From B46-G9 sp964548365 (GTDB lineage: Bacteria > Desulfobacterota > DSM-4660 > Desulfatiglandales > Desulfatiglandaceae), in contig CAZJRD010000056.1 in NCBI GenBank assembly GCA_964548365.1, positions 1 through 21,918 of the forward strand: DNA of 21,918 nucleotides, read 5' to 3'. The notes beneath the pieces are model-generated. The model was not told the DNA's origin. It saw nothing but the letters and a program-made list of their open reading frames with translations, and made no database searches. Shown one piece after another: positions 7,956-17,200 of the stretch. The first letter of the stretch is position 1. Every line of letters begins with the position of its first letter. A program made the translations under genes and the position numbers.

Positions 7956-10900
7956 TCAAGTCTTTTTATCAGGCTTATCAACAACTTCTTGCTCAATTTG
8001 TCCGGCTGAAAGGGCTAGTGGAAGCGCGAGGAACGCTTTTTCTATGAGAGCGTCTGCTGTCTCAGGGTCTCCAGCATGATAGGGGACCACGCTGAAACCG
8101 GCCTCAACGGTTCGAGAGGAACTCCGCAACGGAAAGGGGTGGTCTGAAAGTAGCTCCATAACACGCGTACATACCGTTTGGGCCGTGTCCCCGGCCGTGT
8201 GGGGCATCAATATGGTAAAGAGCCGGTGGTCGTATCGGCATACAATGTCAACAGCGCGAAATGAGGCCTTGAGGAAGGCTCCAACGGTAATAAAAAAAAG
8301 GTCCATTTCTTCCGGGTCGCCCGCGCCTGGATGGTCAGCATCACTGATTTTCAGTGCAACAAGGGAGAGGGGTGACTCGTGCCGGTTTGCTTCGGCCATC
8401 TCCTTGTCCAGCATGATCCGAAAAAAGCTCCTCGAGATGACACTGGTACCCGTATCGGTCGCTGAATCCTCCAGGTAGCATTCGGTCAGTCTTTCCAGTC
8501 GGTCACAAACGATGGTCATTAAATTCTTGAAGACTTTTCTGGCCGTCGGGGGATAGAGAGATTGAAGTCTTCGGAGCATGCGATCGTTGATGACGAGGAG
8601 TTCTCCGGGAGTGGACGCCATCACCGTTGCAGATCTCCTGCATGACCGGATCATCCCCATCTCTCCGAAAACATCGCCTGTGTGGAGCGTGTTGATAACT
8701 CTCGCATTACCTTGAGAGGCTGTTGCCTTTTCAGAAAAAGGGATGTCCACCACTTGCAGGTCTCCGGAAATAACTGCATACATGGAATCGCTTATTTCTC
8801 CCTTCCTGAAAAGAATCTCACCCGCCGCGAGTTGTTTCAGCCCTCCAGCCATCAGGATATAGTGTACCTGTGATCTTGAAAGGTCACTGAAGAGCTGAAT
8901 GGTTTTCTGGGGATCTTTTCCAAGCTTGATCCTCAGGAGATCCCAGATGGTGACCAGTTCCACATGGAGCATCAGTGAAGGGAGAAGAATGAGGTCTCCT
9001 ACAAGAGCGGAGAGCATGGTAACGATCATCATCAAACCAAAAATGGCCGTTGGCTTGAAGCTGGAAAAAAGAAGGACGGAAAAGCCGAGACTAATAGTGA
9101 GGGAGGTGAAAATAATCGGACTTCCCATGTGCTGAATAGTCTTTCGAAGTGCCTCGCGTTTTTTCAGGTCAATCTTGAAATACTTATTGTAATTCACCAG
9201 GTAGTGGATGGTATCATCCACGGCCAATCCAATGGCAATACTGGCCACAAGGCTGGTCACCATGGAAAGGGGAATCTTGAGCCATCCCATCATGCCGAAA
9301 TTGACGATAATGGGGAACAGGTTGGGGAGCATGGCAACAAAGCCAACTTTGTAAGAGAGAAAGAGGATCATCATGATGATAAAGATGAGGATGAGCGTGA
9401 GAAAGAGGCTCTTGATTTGACCGTTTGTGAGAAAACGACTGGTGTGCGAGATGACAACGCCGATTCCGGTGGCCTGGGAAGAGAATTGTTTCGGGAGATG
9501 ATCATGCAGATAGGCTTCAATCTTTTTCTGTGTTTCCAGAAAATCCGATGAACTGGAAATATGGGTTCGCAGGAGGATATTGAGCTTGGAGAGATCTTTT
9601 GCCATGAACCGCTGAAACAGGTCTTCCCCGAGCATGCTCTTGAAATCGTTCATGAGCATACGTACTTCGAAATCCTCACTGGGAAGGCTGTACGAGTCTT
9701 CCTTGTAATGGCTGGAAGCATAATTGACAAGTTTGAGGTAATCCACAAATGATATGGTCTTATCGACCCCGGGAAGGGTTGAAAAGAATTTCTGGATTTT
9801 GTCAATCAGTTTGAGATGGTCTGCCCGCTCAAAGAAGTCTTCCTGGTGGCTGTCGATTTCCACATTCAGGGGAAAACTGCCGGCAAGATCTCGGGAGATA
9901 GCGAAAAAGTGCTTGTGCACCGGTGAATTTTCCCTGAAAAAATCAACAGGATTTGTCTCAACACGGATTTGAAAAATACCTGCCACACCAAGGAAGGTGA
10001 CGCATGCAAGCAGGGGGAGGGTAATCTTCTGGGAATGAATATTAATATGGATAATCCTCTCAAGAAGCCTGGGTAAGAACGATTGGTTCGTTCCGGCCCG
10101 GTTGGGGTTTGTCTCCCGGGGCAGAGGGAGGGCTGCGAGCACGGCGGGGAGAAACGTGAGGATGATGACAAGCATGCTCAGGATCCCGAAGCAGGAGAAC
10201 AGGGCAAATTGTTGAATTGCTTCAATGCGGTTTACGAGGAGAGACCCCAGTCCGATAATGGTTGTAAGGACGGCGAGTGACGTGGGAAATTTGAGTTCCG
10301 AAAAGCACTGATAAGCGGCCTCGGATGGTGAGGCAAATTTCTTGGCCGCACGCCGGTATGCGGGAATGGTGTACATGCAGTAGGCGGTCCCCACCGCCAG
10401 GAGAAATACCGGGACGATCATGGTCAGCATGGAAAGGGGCGTGGAGGTAAAGGACATAAGTCCGAACGTCCAGATAAGACCCATGAGAACGGAACCAAGG
10501 GGAATGAATATCCTCCCGACGCTTCGAAGGAACAGGAACAGAACAAGCGCAATAATGATGAGTGTGACGGGAGGAAGTCGAAAGAAATCATTCTTGGTGT
10601 ACCGGGCAAGGGCATCTGCCACAACGGGCATTCCGATCTGGTAGAGAGAAAGCCCCTTGTGCTGCTCCGCGATGACTCTCTCGATGGAAGTGATGATGTT
10701 CTTTTTTTCCTTGATATCCTTCAGGACCAGGGAAATAACCGTCGTTTTGTGATCTTTGGACAGGAGGTTTTTTTGGAAGAGCTTCACCGGGATTATTAGT
10801 TCCTGAAAACGCTCCAGGGGAACAGAGCCGGTCACATCCATTGCCTTCTTGATGCCGGGGAGGCTGATGACTCGCCTTATTCCTTTTATCTGTGAAAATG

Positions 10901-11195
10901 TGGCTGACAAATCAGCCAGTTGTTTGAATGTCGCCGGTTGAAAGATATCCTTTGCTTTCACAACCACCAGGATCAGCTCCTCAGGGCCGAATGTCTTTTT
11001 GAACTCCTGGTAGAACCGGGTTTGGGGTAGATCCTCGATGACAAGGTCATAGATCCCTGTCTGGAACTGCAGCCGCGGAAGCTGAAGGGCGAAGAGCAAG
11101 GTCACCAGGAGAAAGAGGAGGATAATCCGGCGCGGGTGATCAACGACGTAGCGGAGCCAGCAGGTTGCTTGCAGTATTCTGGGGAGATGAGGCAT
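7956..11195 (-). CDS. RND/MMPL-type membrane protein fused to cNMP-binding and degenerate GGDEF domains
   Basis: About 1079 residues from ATG 11195. The first ~760 residues are an RND superfamily protein of the MMPL/hydrophobe-exporter type: one N-terminal helix, a periplasmic loop, a helix bundle near 210-355, then a second such repeat (393-745) with a GLAVDD motif near 656-661. Next comes a Crp-like cyclic-nucleotide-binding domain (about 765-880, with GDVFGEMG). The C terminus (about 915-1055) has the GGDEF fold, but the active loop reads RYDHRLF where active enzymes have RYGGDEF, so it should not make c-di-GMP. The start is chosen at ATG 11195 with GAAGAGG six bases upstream; a TTG 17 codons earlier lies inside a hairpin and has no ribosome site. 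The substrate is unknown. It sits between hydrogenase structural and maturation genes. Confidence 0.82.
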   Translation of the reverse strand: MPHLPRILQATCWLRYVVDHPRRIILLFLLVTLLFALQLPRLQFQTGIYDLVIEDLPQTRFYQEFKKTFGPEELILVVVKAKDIFQPATFKQLADLSATFSQIKGIRRVISLPGIKKAMDVTGSVPLERFQELIIPVKLFQKNLLSKDHKTTVISLVLKDIKEKKNIITSIERVIAEQHKGLSLYQIGMPVVADALARYTKNDFFRLPPVTLIIIALVLFLFLRSVGRIFIPLGSVLMGLIWTFGLMSFTSTPLSMLTMIVPVFLLAVGTAYCMYTIPAYRRAAKKFASPSEAAYQCFSELKFPTSLAVLTTIIGLGSLLVNRIEAIQQFALFSCFGILSMLVIILTFLPAVLAALPLPRETNPNRAGTNQSFLPRLLERIIHINIHSQKITLPLLACVTFLGVAGIFQIRVETNPVDFFRENSPVHKHFFAISRDLAGSFPLNVEIDSHQEDFFERADHLKLIDKIQKFFSTLPGVDKTISFVDYLKLVNYASSHYKEDSYSLPSEDFEVRMLMNDFKSMLGEDLFQRFMAKDLSKLNILLRTHISSSSDFLETQKKIEAYLHDHLPKQFSSQATGIGVVISHTSRFLTNGQIKSLFLTLILIFIIMMILFLSYKVGFVAMLPNLFPIIVNFGMMGWLKIPLSMVTSLVASIAIGLAVDDTIHYLVNYNKYFKIDLKKREALRKTIQHMGSPIIFTSLTISLGFSVLLFSSFKPTAIFGLMMIVTMLSALVGDLILLPSLMLHVELVTIWDLLRIKLGKDPQKTIQLFSDLSRSQVHYILMAGGLKQLAAGEILFRKGEISDSMYAVISGDLQVVDIPFSEKATASQGNARVINTLHTGDVFGEMGMIRSCRRSATVMASTPGELLVINDRMLRRLQSLYPPTARKVFKNLMTIVCDRLERLTECYLEDSATDTGTSVISRSFFRIMLDKEMAEANRHESPLSLVALKISDADHPGAGDPEEMDLFFITVGAFLKASFRAVDIVCRYDHRLFTILMPHTAGDTAQTVCTRVMELLSDHPFPLRSSSRTVEAGFSVVPYHAGDPETADALIEKAFLALPLALSAGQIEQEVVDKPDKKT

Positions 11196-11228
11196 AAGCA
11201 GCCTCTTCAAGCGTGTTGAAAAGAAAGG

Positions 11229-11266
11229 AACCCTTTTGTCATCCAAAAGCAGGAGACAAAAGGGTT
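11229..11266 (-). terminator. Strong hairpin between hydrogenase large subunit and RND gene
   Basis: A perfect 12-bp inverted repeat, AACCCTTTTGTC with GACAAAAGGGTT around a 14-base loop, begins 13 bases after the large-subunit stop. On the minus strand it is followed by a pyrimidine-rich but not pure T tract. It may be a partial terminator or an mRNA-stabilising hairpin that lowers expression of the downstream genes relative to the structural subunits. Confidence 0.55.
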
Positions 11267-11279
11267 CTAGTGGTTTGCT

Positions 11280-12920
11280 TTACAGGACTCTTACCTTGTA
11301 AATCTCGTTTGAGTTGGGATCAATCACGTGAACCGCGCAGGCAATGCACGGGTCAAAGGAATGTACCGTTCTCAGGACCTCCAGGGGCCGTTTTGGATCT
11401 GCTACCGGTGTCCCAATCAAGGATTCTTCCACCGGTCCCAGTTTTCCCTTCTTGTCCCTGGGGCCCAGGTTCCATGTGGAAGGCACTATCTGCTGGTAGT
11501 TCTTGATCTTCTTGTTTTCAATCTCAATCCAGTGGCCAAGTGATCCCCTGGGCACATCATTGAGCCCGGCACCCATTCCGCTGTTTGGCATGGTCCATTT
11601 TTGATAGGTCTTGGTATCTCCTTTTTTCAAGTTACCAACCAGCTCCATGACCCATCCTTCCATGGCATTCCCGATCACCACTGTTTCAAGGCATCGGGCG
11701 GCAGTTCTTCCGAGGGTGGAGAAGAGTGCCGTTACCGGGATGCTCAGTTTGTTTAGGGCAGTATCAACGATATCCTTGATCCCTTTGTTCCCGCGGGCAT
11801 AGGCCACGAGCACCCGGGCCAGTGGTCCAACCTCACAGGGGTTTTCCTCATAGCGTGGGGCCTTGATCCAGCTGTACCTATCGTCGGTGTCATATTCGCT
11901 GTACTGGGGGTCTGTCTCTCCCTTGTAGGGATGGTGTTCGGTGGATCCCTTGTACCAGGAATGGGCCACGTGCTCGGTCACCTTATCCTGGTCCGCCATC
12001 TGGACGCCCTTGATATCGCGATTGTAGATTACGCCTCGGGGCATGAAAAGGCTCTCGGGTTCCTTTGCTGATTGCGGGTAATCACCCCATGCGAGGAAGT
12101 TCGTGGTACCGCCGAGGCTGCCCCACTCCTTGTAGAACGAGCCTACTGCCAACAGGTCAGGCAGGTACACGTTCTTGACGAAAGCCTGAGTTTCCTTCCA
12201 CAGGTACAGGAATTCGGCAATGCGGTCGGGGGTCAGGTCCTTTACGCTCGTTATTCCGCCAACCACGAAACTCTGCAGGTGCGGGTTTTTCGCCCCGAAG
12301 ATGGCATGCATCCTTGCCGCTTTCGCCTGGAGCCGGAGGGCTTCAATATAGTGGGCCGTTGCCATCAAATTGGCCTCCGGTGGGAGCTTATAGGCACTGT
12401 GCCCCCAGTAGGCATTTGCAAAAGGACCGAGCTGGCCGCTCTCTACAAAGATTTTTATCCGTTGCTGGACTTCCTTGAAATAGACTGCCCCGCCTCTGTT
12501 ATCATTACTGACGTTGTCAGCGAGTACTGCTGTTTTCTTGGGATCGGCCTTCAAGGCACTGACAATGTCCACCCAGTCCAGTGCGTGAAGGTGATAAAAA
12601 TGGATGATATGGTCATGTTGAAATTGGGCACCGTGGAGAAGGTTTCGAACGATCCTCGCGTTGTCAGGGATCTGGACACCAACCGCGTTTTCGACTGCCC
12701 TCACCGAGGACAGGTAGTGCGTCATCGTTCAGACGCCTCAGGTGCGTTGGGTAAAGAGTGGGGCGTCTTGCGGATCCCTCCCTCTCAAAATAACCTCAAT
12801 ACCGCGGAACAGCTGCCCGGAACTCCAGGCGTTTATGACTTTCCCTCCTGCTACCTCCACTTCAATGCGGAGGTGTCCTTCAATCCTGGTAATGGGATCT
12901 ATGGTGATTTTCTTGCTCAT
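11280..12920 (-). CDS. hynA: Nickel hydrogenase large subunit with two in-frame UGA (probable selenocysteine, UxxU)
   Basis: Catalytic large subunit of a group 1 periplasmic uptake hydrogenase, 546 residues if both UGA codons are read through. The N terminus has DPITRIEGH; at the motif normally RTCGVCT the codons are ACC TGA GGC GTC TGA ACG, so residues 61 and 64 are UGA at exactly the two metal-binding cysteine positions, with the conserved His at 68. The frame before and after is the same. The C terminus has DPCIACAVH (523-531) with both cysteines (C525, C528) as TGC, followed by a 15-residue tail for the maturation protease. The gene has a GAGGAGA ribosome site and starts 58 bases after the small subunit. 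Without read-through only a 60-residue fragment is made. ATG 12725, the first Met after the UGAs, has no ribosome site and would lack essential ligands. Sec insertion is inferred; the hydrogenase identity is certain. Confidence 0.93.
12695..12713 (-). promoter_or_regulatory. Candidate bacterial SECIS hairpin
   Basis: Just downstream of the UGA pair the mRNA can fold as CUGUCCUC-GGU-GAGGGCAG, an 8-bp stem with one U-G pair and a small loop holding GGU; the E. coli fdhF SECIS also exposes a GGU in its apical loop. The loop begins about 24 bases after the second UGA and 33 after the first, both within the range accepted for bacterial SECIS elements as I recall it. A second small hairpin, GCGUC with GACGC (12736-12719), encloses the second UGA in its loop. 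Folding was done by eye. Confidence 0.55.
12729..12740 (-). other. Two in-frame UGA codons, candidate selenocysteines 61 and 64
   Basis: On the minus strand 12740-12738 is TGA, then GGC GTC, then TGA at 12731-12729. They replace the first (terminal) and second (bridging) cysteine of the N-terminal CxxC that holds the active-site metals. UGA still ends dsrK, dsrJ, dsrP, the protease and the ligase here, so the code is standard. Two separate TGC/TGT to TGA errors at exactly these codons, with nothing else damaged, would be a strange accident. Confidence 0.82.
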
Positions 12921-12978
12921 ATTGTCTCCTCTCTTTCTTTCAGAGTTCTTGATAATTCAGGGTCACCGTGCCTTTCGT

Positions 12979-14078
12979 CTATCCTGCTGCCTGGAAGAAC
13001 GGCGTCATTTTGTCCCAGAAATTAGGCTCACTGCAGCCGATGCAGGGATGACCGGCTTCAATGGGGAAGCTGGTACCGTCGTTGAATTTGGCAACAGGGC
13101 AGTTGTTGTACGTATCAGGTCCCTTGCAGCCCATTTCGTAGAGGCAATATCCCATTTGAGCCTCTTTTGATCCGAATTCGGTGACGAATTCGTCATTTTC
13201 GTAATGGGACCTTCTCGGACACTGGTCATGAATCGTTTTTCCGTAGGCGAAAAGCGGCCTCCCGATATCGTCTAGGTCCGGGAGTTTTCCCAAAAGGAGA
13301 TAATTCACCACTGTTCCCACAAAATTGATGGGGTTGGGCGGACATCCGGAAATGTTAACGGTCTTGATGCTGAGGGCGTCACCCACGCCTTTATACCCAC
13401 CCAGGTTGGGTGCGGCGGCCTGGATTCCTCCATACGAGGAGCAGTTGCCTATACAGATAACAGCCGCGGCCTTCCTGCAGATTTCGTTTGCCATCTCAAG
13501 AAACGTTTTGCCGCCAATCTTGCCATAGGCGCCGTCGTATTTTGTGGCTATTCCACCCTCCACCACGCAGATAAACTTCCCCTGGTACTTTTTCACCGCG
13601 GCCTTCAAGGTATCCTCGGCCTGGTGACCTGCCCCCGCCATGATGGTCTCATGGTATTCAACAGAGATAACCTCCAGCAGCAACTCATCGATCCAGGGAT
13701 ACATGGTGCGGAGGAGCGCCTCAGAACACCCTGTGCATTCGGCAAATNNNNNNNNNNNNNNNNNNNNNNNNNNNNNNNNNNNNNNNNNNNNNNNNNNNNN
13801 NNNNNNNNNNNNNNNNNNNNNNNNNNNNNNNNNNNNNNNNNNNNNNNCCAGGGATACATGGTGCGGAGGAGCGCCTCAGAACACCCTGTGCATTCGGCAA
13901 ATTGCAGCCAAATGACCGGTGGTCGTTGTCTGGGAGCGGCATATACCTCCGCAACCTTGGGAATAAACGACGCGGACAATCCCATGGTAGCGGTCAGCAT
14001 GCCGCAATACTTCATGAAATCCCTTCGTGAGACTCCCTTCTCAGATAGCCGTTCATAAAAATCCTTCGTTTCCTTCAT
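12979..14078 (-). CDS. hynB: Periplasmic [NiFe] hydrogenase small subunit (interrupted by an assembly gap)
   Basis: Electron-transfer subunit carrying three iron-sulfur clusters. A Tat signal (SRRDFMK, residues 17-23) exports the folded heterodimer to the periplasm. Proximal-cluster motifs ECTGCSE (C63, C66), GNCSSYGG and SGCPPNP are present; the C-terminal part has the His and Cys of the distal cluster and NNCP...HPCIGCSEPNFWD for the medial cluster, with a Pro at the position typical of a [3Fe-4S] cluster. The reading is broken by 100 N flanked by the same 55 bases. Removing the N and one copy (155 bases) restores one frame of 314 residues with no break in the family sequence, so the gene is intact in the organism. 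AGGAGG lies six bases before the ATG. Confidence 0.94.
13693..13747. repeat. 55-base duplicated contig end, left copy
   Basis: These 55 bases are identical to 13848-13902 on the other side of the N run. Both copies encode the same part of the hydrogenase small subunit around the CTGCSEALL motif. This is an unmerged overlap of two contigs, not a biological repeat; 55 is a common assembler k-mer length. Confidence 0.95.
13748..13847. other. Assembly gap of 100 N
   Basis: Exactly 100 unknown bases, the customary placeholder for a gap of unknown size. Since the flanks overlap by 55 bases and joining them restores the reading frame, the real gap is most likely zero. Confidence 0.98.
13848..13902. 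repeat. 55-base duplicated contig end, right copy
   Basis: Second copy of the contig-end overlap described for 13693-13747. One of the two copies should be removed together with the N run. Confidence 0.95.
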
Positions 14079-14136
14079 CCGGCACCTCCTTTCGTTGTTT
14101 GAAGTTCAACTTCGGCCCACCCGCAAGGACAAAAAC

Positions 14137-14171
14137 TGTTCATACTTATGAACATTCTTGGTTTTTGTCAA
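14137..14171 (-). promoter_or_regulatory. Hydrogenase operon promoter with palindromic operator
   Basis: On the minus strand a perfect TTGACA (14171-14166) lies about 90 bases before the small-subunit ATG. The -10 region is poor (TAAGTA at 17 bases, CATAAG at 15). Exactly there sits a perfect inverted repeat, TGTTCATA-N2-TATGAACA (14137-14154), 18 bases in all. A palindrome covering the -10 box suggests a dimeric regulator that represses, or that remodels a weak promoter. The regulator is not identifiable from the site. Confidence 0.6.
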
Positions 14172-14287
14172 GATTTTTCCAGTGTTTTCAATAAAAAAAA
14201 GTCCGTGAGAACGAGGTCTTCAACCTGAAATGGGCCGTGGTGAGGCCCTGCAGGCAAACCCGCATCGCATGCTGAGAAACAATGATA

Positions 14288-17200
14288 TTACAAATGGGCA
14301 AGACGCTCAAAAGCCTCATCAAACTTTCTTGCCACAATGAATTCGAAATCTTTTCCCAGGAAGACCCGATTGTGCAGGAGATACCACGTGGTACTGTTCC
14401 AGAAATCTTTCAGTTCCTGTGTGTCCTGGATCGTGCTGACGGTATTTTCAATTTCCATAAGCTTATCGCGTTTCAGCACATCTCTTCGCAATTCGTACAT
14501 ATCTTTCAGCCGGTGTCTCTGCTCATCGGTGAAATTCAGTTCAAGGCTTCGTGATTCAAGATCTTTTACAAGGTTATGGAGTTCCTCAAAGGTATCAATA
14601 AGAGACATCTGTCTTTTTATTTGGGCGAGGATGAGTTCGGCAATTTGTTTCAGCCTTTCCTCATAGACCCGTTCAAGGCGTAGCTCGTGATCTTCGGTAT
14701 GAAAGGGGTATTTTCGCAGAGAGCGCAAGCTGGAATGAAAATAGGTTTTGAGCTGTTCCACGTCATTAATGCTGTTGATATGGGCCACTTTTTGCTCAAA
14801 GTGAATAGGATCCCTGAAACACACGGAGAGGACTCTCTGGTTCTCTTCACGGTTTATCAGAATGCCCATCTTGGCCTTGAAAAACTGATTGATTTGGTAC
14901 TTGCTTCCCCATATCTTCTCAATTGGCAGGCGGTTTAGAAAGTCGTTCACCGCTTCATAACGATTTTGGATATCGTCATCCATAGGGAGAAAGTTGAGAC
15001 TGATCGGACTATCGTGCAGCTTCATTCTTTTCGTGGCCAGGAGCGCGATGAGGAGGAGTTTCACCTGATTTTCATAATTGAGATATCCGCTGATTTTCTC
15101 AAATCCGTAAATACGCACCCGGTCCTTGATGAGGAGATCCAGAATGGAATGCCGTACCGATTCCCCGAGATTCTGGAGGGTATTATAAAGACGCAGGGCC
15201 TCAAAAAGCTCCTTTTCATAGGTGGCATAGCCGACGCCGGAGAAATGGCGCTTTGTATAGGTATATTTGAGGGGCACTTTAAGAATGCACTGAAAAAGAT
15301 CATAAAAACCAATATAGTGGATTCCCCGGAGCCGAAGAAGACGTTCCAGGGCGAGGATCATTTTTCCTGAGACGATGCGATTCGATTTATCCCTCTGCTT
15401 CCATCCATGGGAGGCAATGTAGCCTGACGGCGGTATGTCAGAAGGAAGTCCCTTCATCTGGAAATCTTCAAGACCGTGATAGAGATCCCCTTTGCGTGCA
15501 TAGATGACATCCATTTCTTGCTGAAAGGTCGTTTCTCCGGCAATTATTTTCTGGCACATGCGCCTGATTTCGAAAAGACGTCCGGCAAGGTCCTCAAGCA
15601 TCAGGTCTTCCCGCAAGGCGGAAAGCATGGCAAATGAAAAGACGAAAAACGCGTCGAAAAGGTCCTTATCGTTTGGAGAAATAATATTTTCGAGGGTATC
15701 CAGGGCGATCTCGCCCCGGACAATGTGGTGGAGAAGGCTGTGGTACTTGACGAGAAAGATAAGAAAATGTTCCGTGTCCTTTTTTAGGTCATACTTGCGG
15801 GCAATGGCCTCCTTTTCGAGAAAAAATGCTCCCGCGTGAGAGAAGTCGGCGGGATTATACTTGCCCTCGTATTTCTGCCTGAGAGACTGGATACGGCCAA
15901 GGTCCTGGAAGAGAAAAGACCTGATGAGGGCGTCAAACAGGGGGGGAATCCCCCGGAGCCGCTCAACGATTTGCTCAAGTTGGTTGAGCTGTGAGCCACT
16001 GACCCCGATAATTCCTGTGGCCAGGGGCCCAAATTCACGCTGGGCCAGTCTGTGCAGGAAGCCGAAATCCTGGAATTCCTTTCTGTCTCGAACCACCAGT
16101 GCCTGCATCTTTCTTGCGGTAGCGAGGATATAGTCGATGATGGAAGACTTGAGGTAGAGGCGACCGGATACGTTGAGACCACGGAGGGCGGTAAACTCTG
16201 GAAGAAGGAAGTCTGTGAGAGCAGGGGCGTGGGCGTAAAAGCGATTGATGTCTGTGAAGAACGTTTGCGGTTCAAAGAGGGCTTTGCGGAATTTGATCAA
16301 CAATTTCTCCCGGATTCTAACCGCCTGTTCATACCATTTCTTCTGCTTTGCGGGAAGCCTCAAATCAGCACCAAGCTGGTCCAGGAGCCTTTGGTGGCTC
16401 TGGGAGAAGCTTTCGAGATGGAAAAAGAGAATCTCCAGTCTCGTCAACACAGCGGTGGATATTTCTGACGTTGTTTTTTCCTGAAGGTTGTCGAGCAACG
16501 AATCCAGGACATTGATATCTCTTGTCAGGTCCACATATTCCACATCAAGGGCCCCTGTTTTAGTATTAATTCGCAGCTGGAATCCGGTTCCCACGATAAA
16601 TGTTGAACCGTGGTGATCCAACTGATTGCTCAGCTGTTCCAGGGTGAGAAGGTCCAGGTAGCGGATGTTGATCCCCCTGGCTTCGTTTTCCAGGTCCTTT
16701 ACCCGTTTTTCCAGGTGGGCGGGTTCAATATCAGTCAGGAGCGGATTGAAGTTGATCACCTTTCCGCGAACCACATTCACGGTAATCCAGAGGAGAATGA
16801 AAATGACCCGGGAATCTATCTTTTCAAAGAGATGGGAAGTGCCGTGAAATTCCATGTCAAGGAATTTCCGGCAGAACGCAGGAAACTGGAGTGGGTCCGA
16901 GTTGAGAAACGTGCTGATAAAATATTCAACAGCGCTGACCACGGCGATGACGTCTTCTATCCTGGCAAGCTTTCCCCTGTCGTAGTCCGCTAGCGCCTCC
17001 TTTTCCATTGCTCCTTTTTCGGAAAGTTCCTGCCAGGTGTAAAGAAATTCAAAGTGGTTTGTCATCATGAGGATCCGTTGGATCAACTGGTCACGTGTGC
17101 CCCCGGCGGAACTTGTTTTTTCATCCATCAGGACATCCCAGTCGAGATCCCTGTTTGTCACCACTTTGAAGGCGGTTTCATAGATATCGAAAAGTTGGAT

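Noticed and set aside
11196..11246. TTG start of the RND gene at 11246
   Set aside because: It lies inside a 12-bp-stem hairpin without a ribosome site, while ATG 11195 has GAAGAGG at good spacing.
12729..12740. UGA reassigned to tryptophan or glycine genome-wide
   Set aside because: UGA ends dsrK, dsrJ, dsrP, the maturation protease and the acyl-CoA ligase at the expected family lengths, so it is a normal stop here.
11280..12920. Large-subunit gene as a frameshifted or decayed pseudogene
   Set aside because: The two parts are in the same frame and the only interruptions are two TGA at conserved cysteine codons; the rest of the protein and the whole operon are intact.
12072..13025. 317-codon plus-strand frame
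   Set aside because: It is antisense to the hydrogenase large subunit and has no family resemblance.
13693..13902. A real tandem repeat in the hydrogenase small subunit
   Set aside because: The copies flank exactly 100 N and removing one restores the normal protein; this is a contig overlap.
14220..14287. Terminator after the 1567-residue gene
   Set aside because: Only a 5-bp GGGCC/GGCCC stem is present and no T tract follows on the minus strand.
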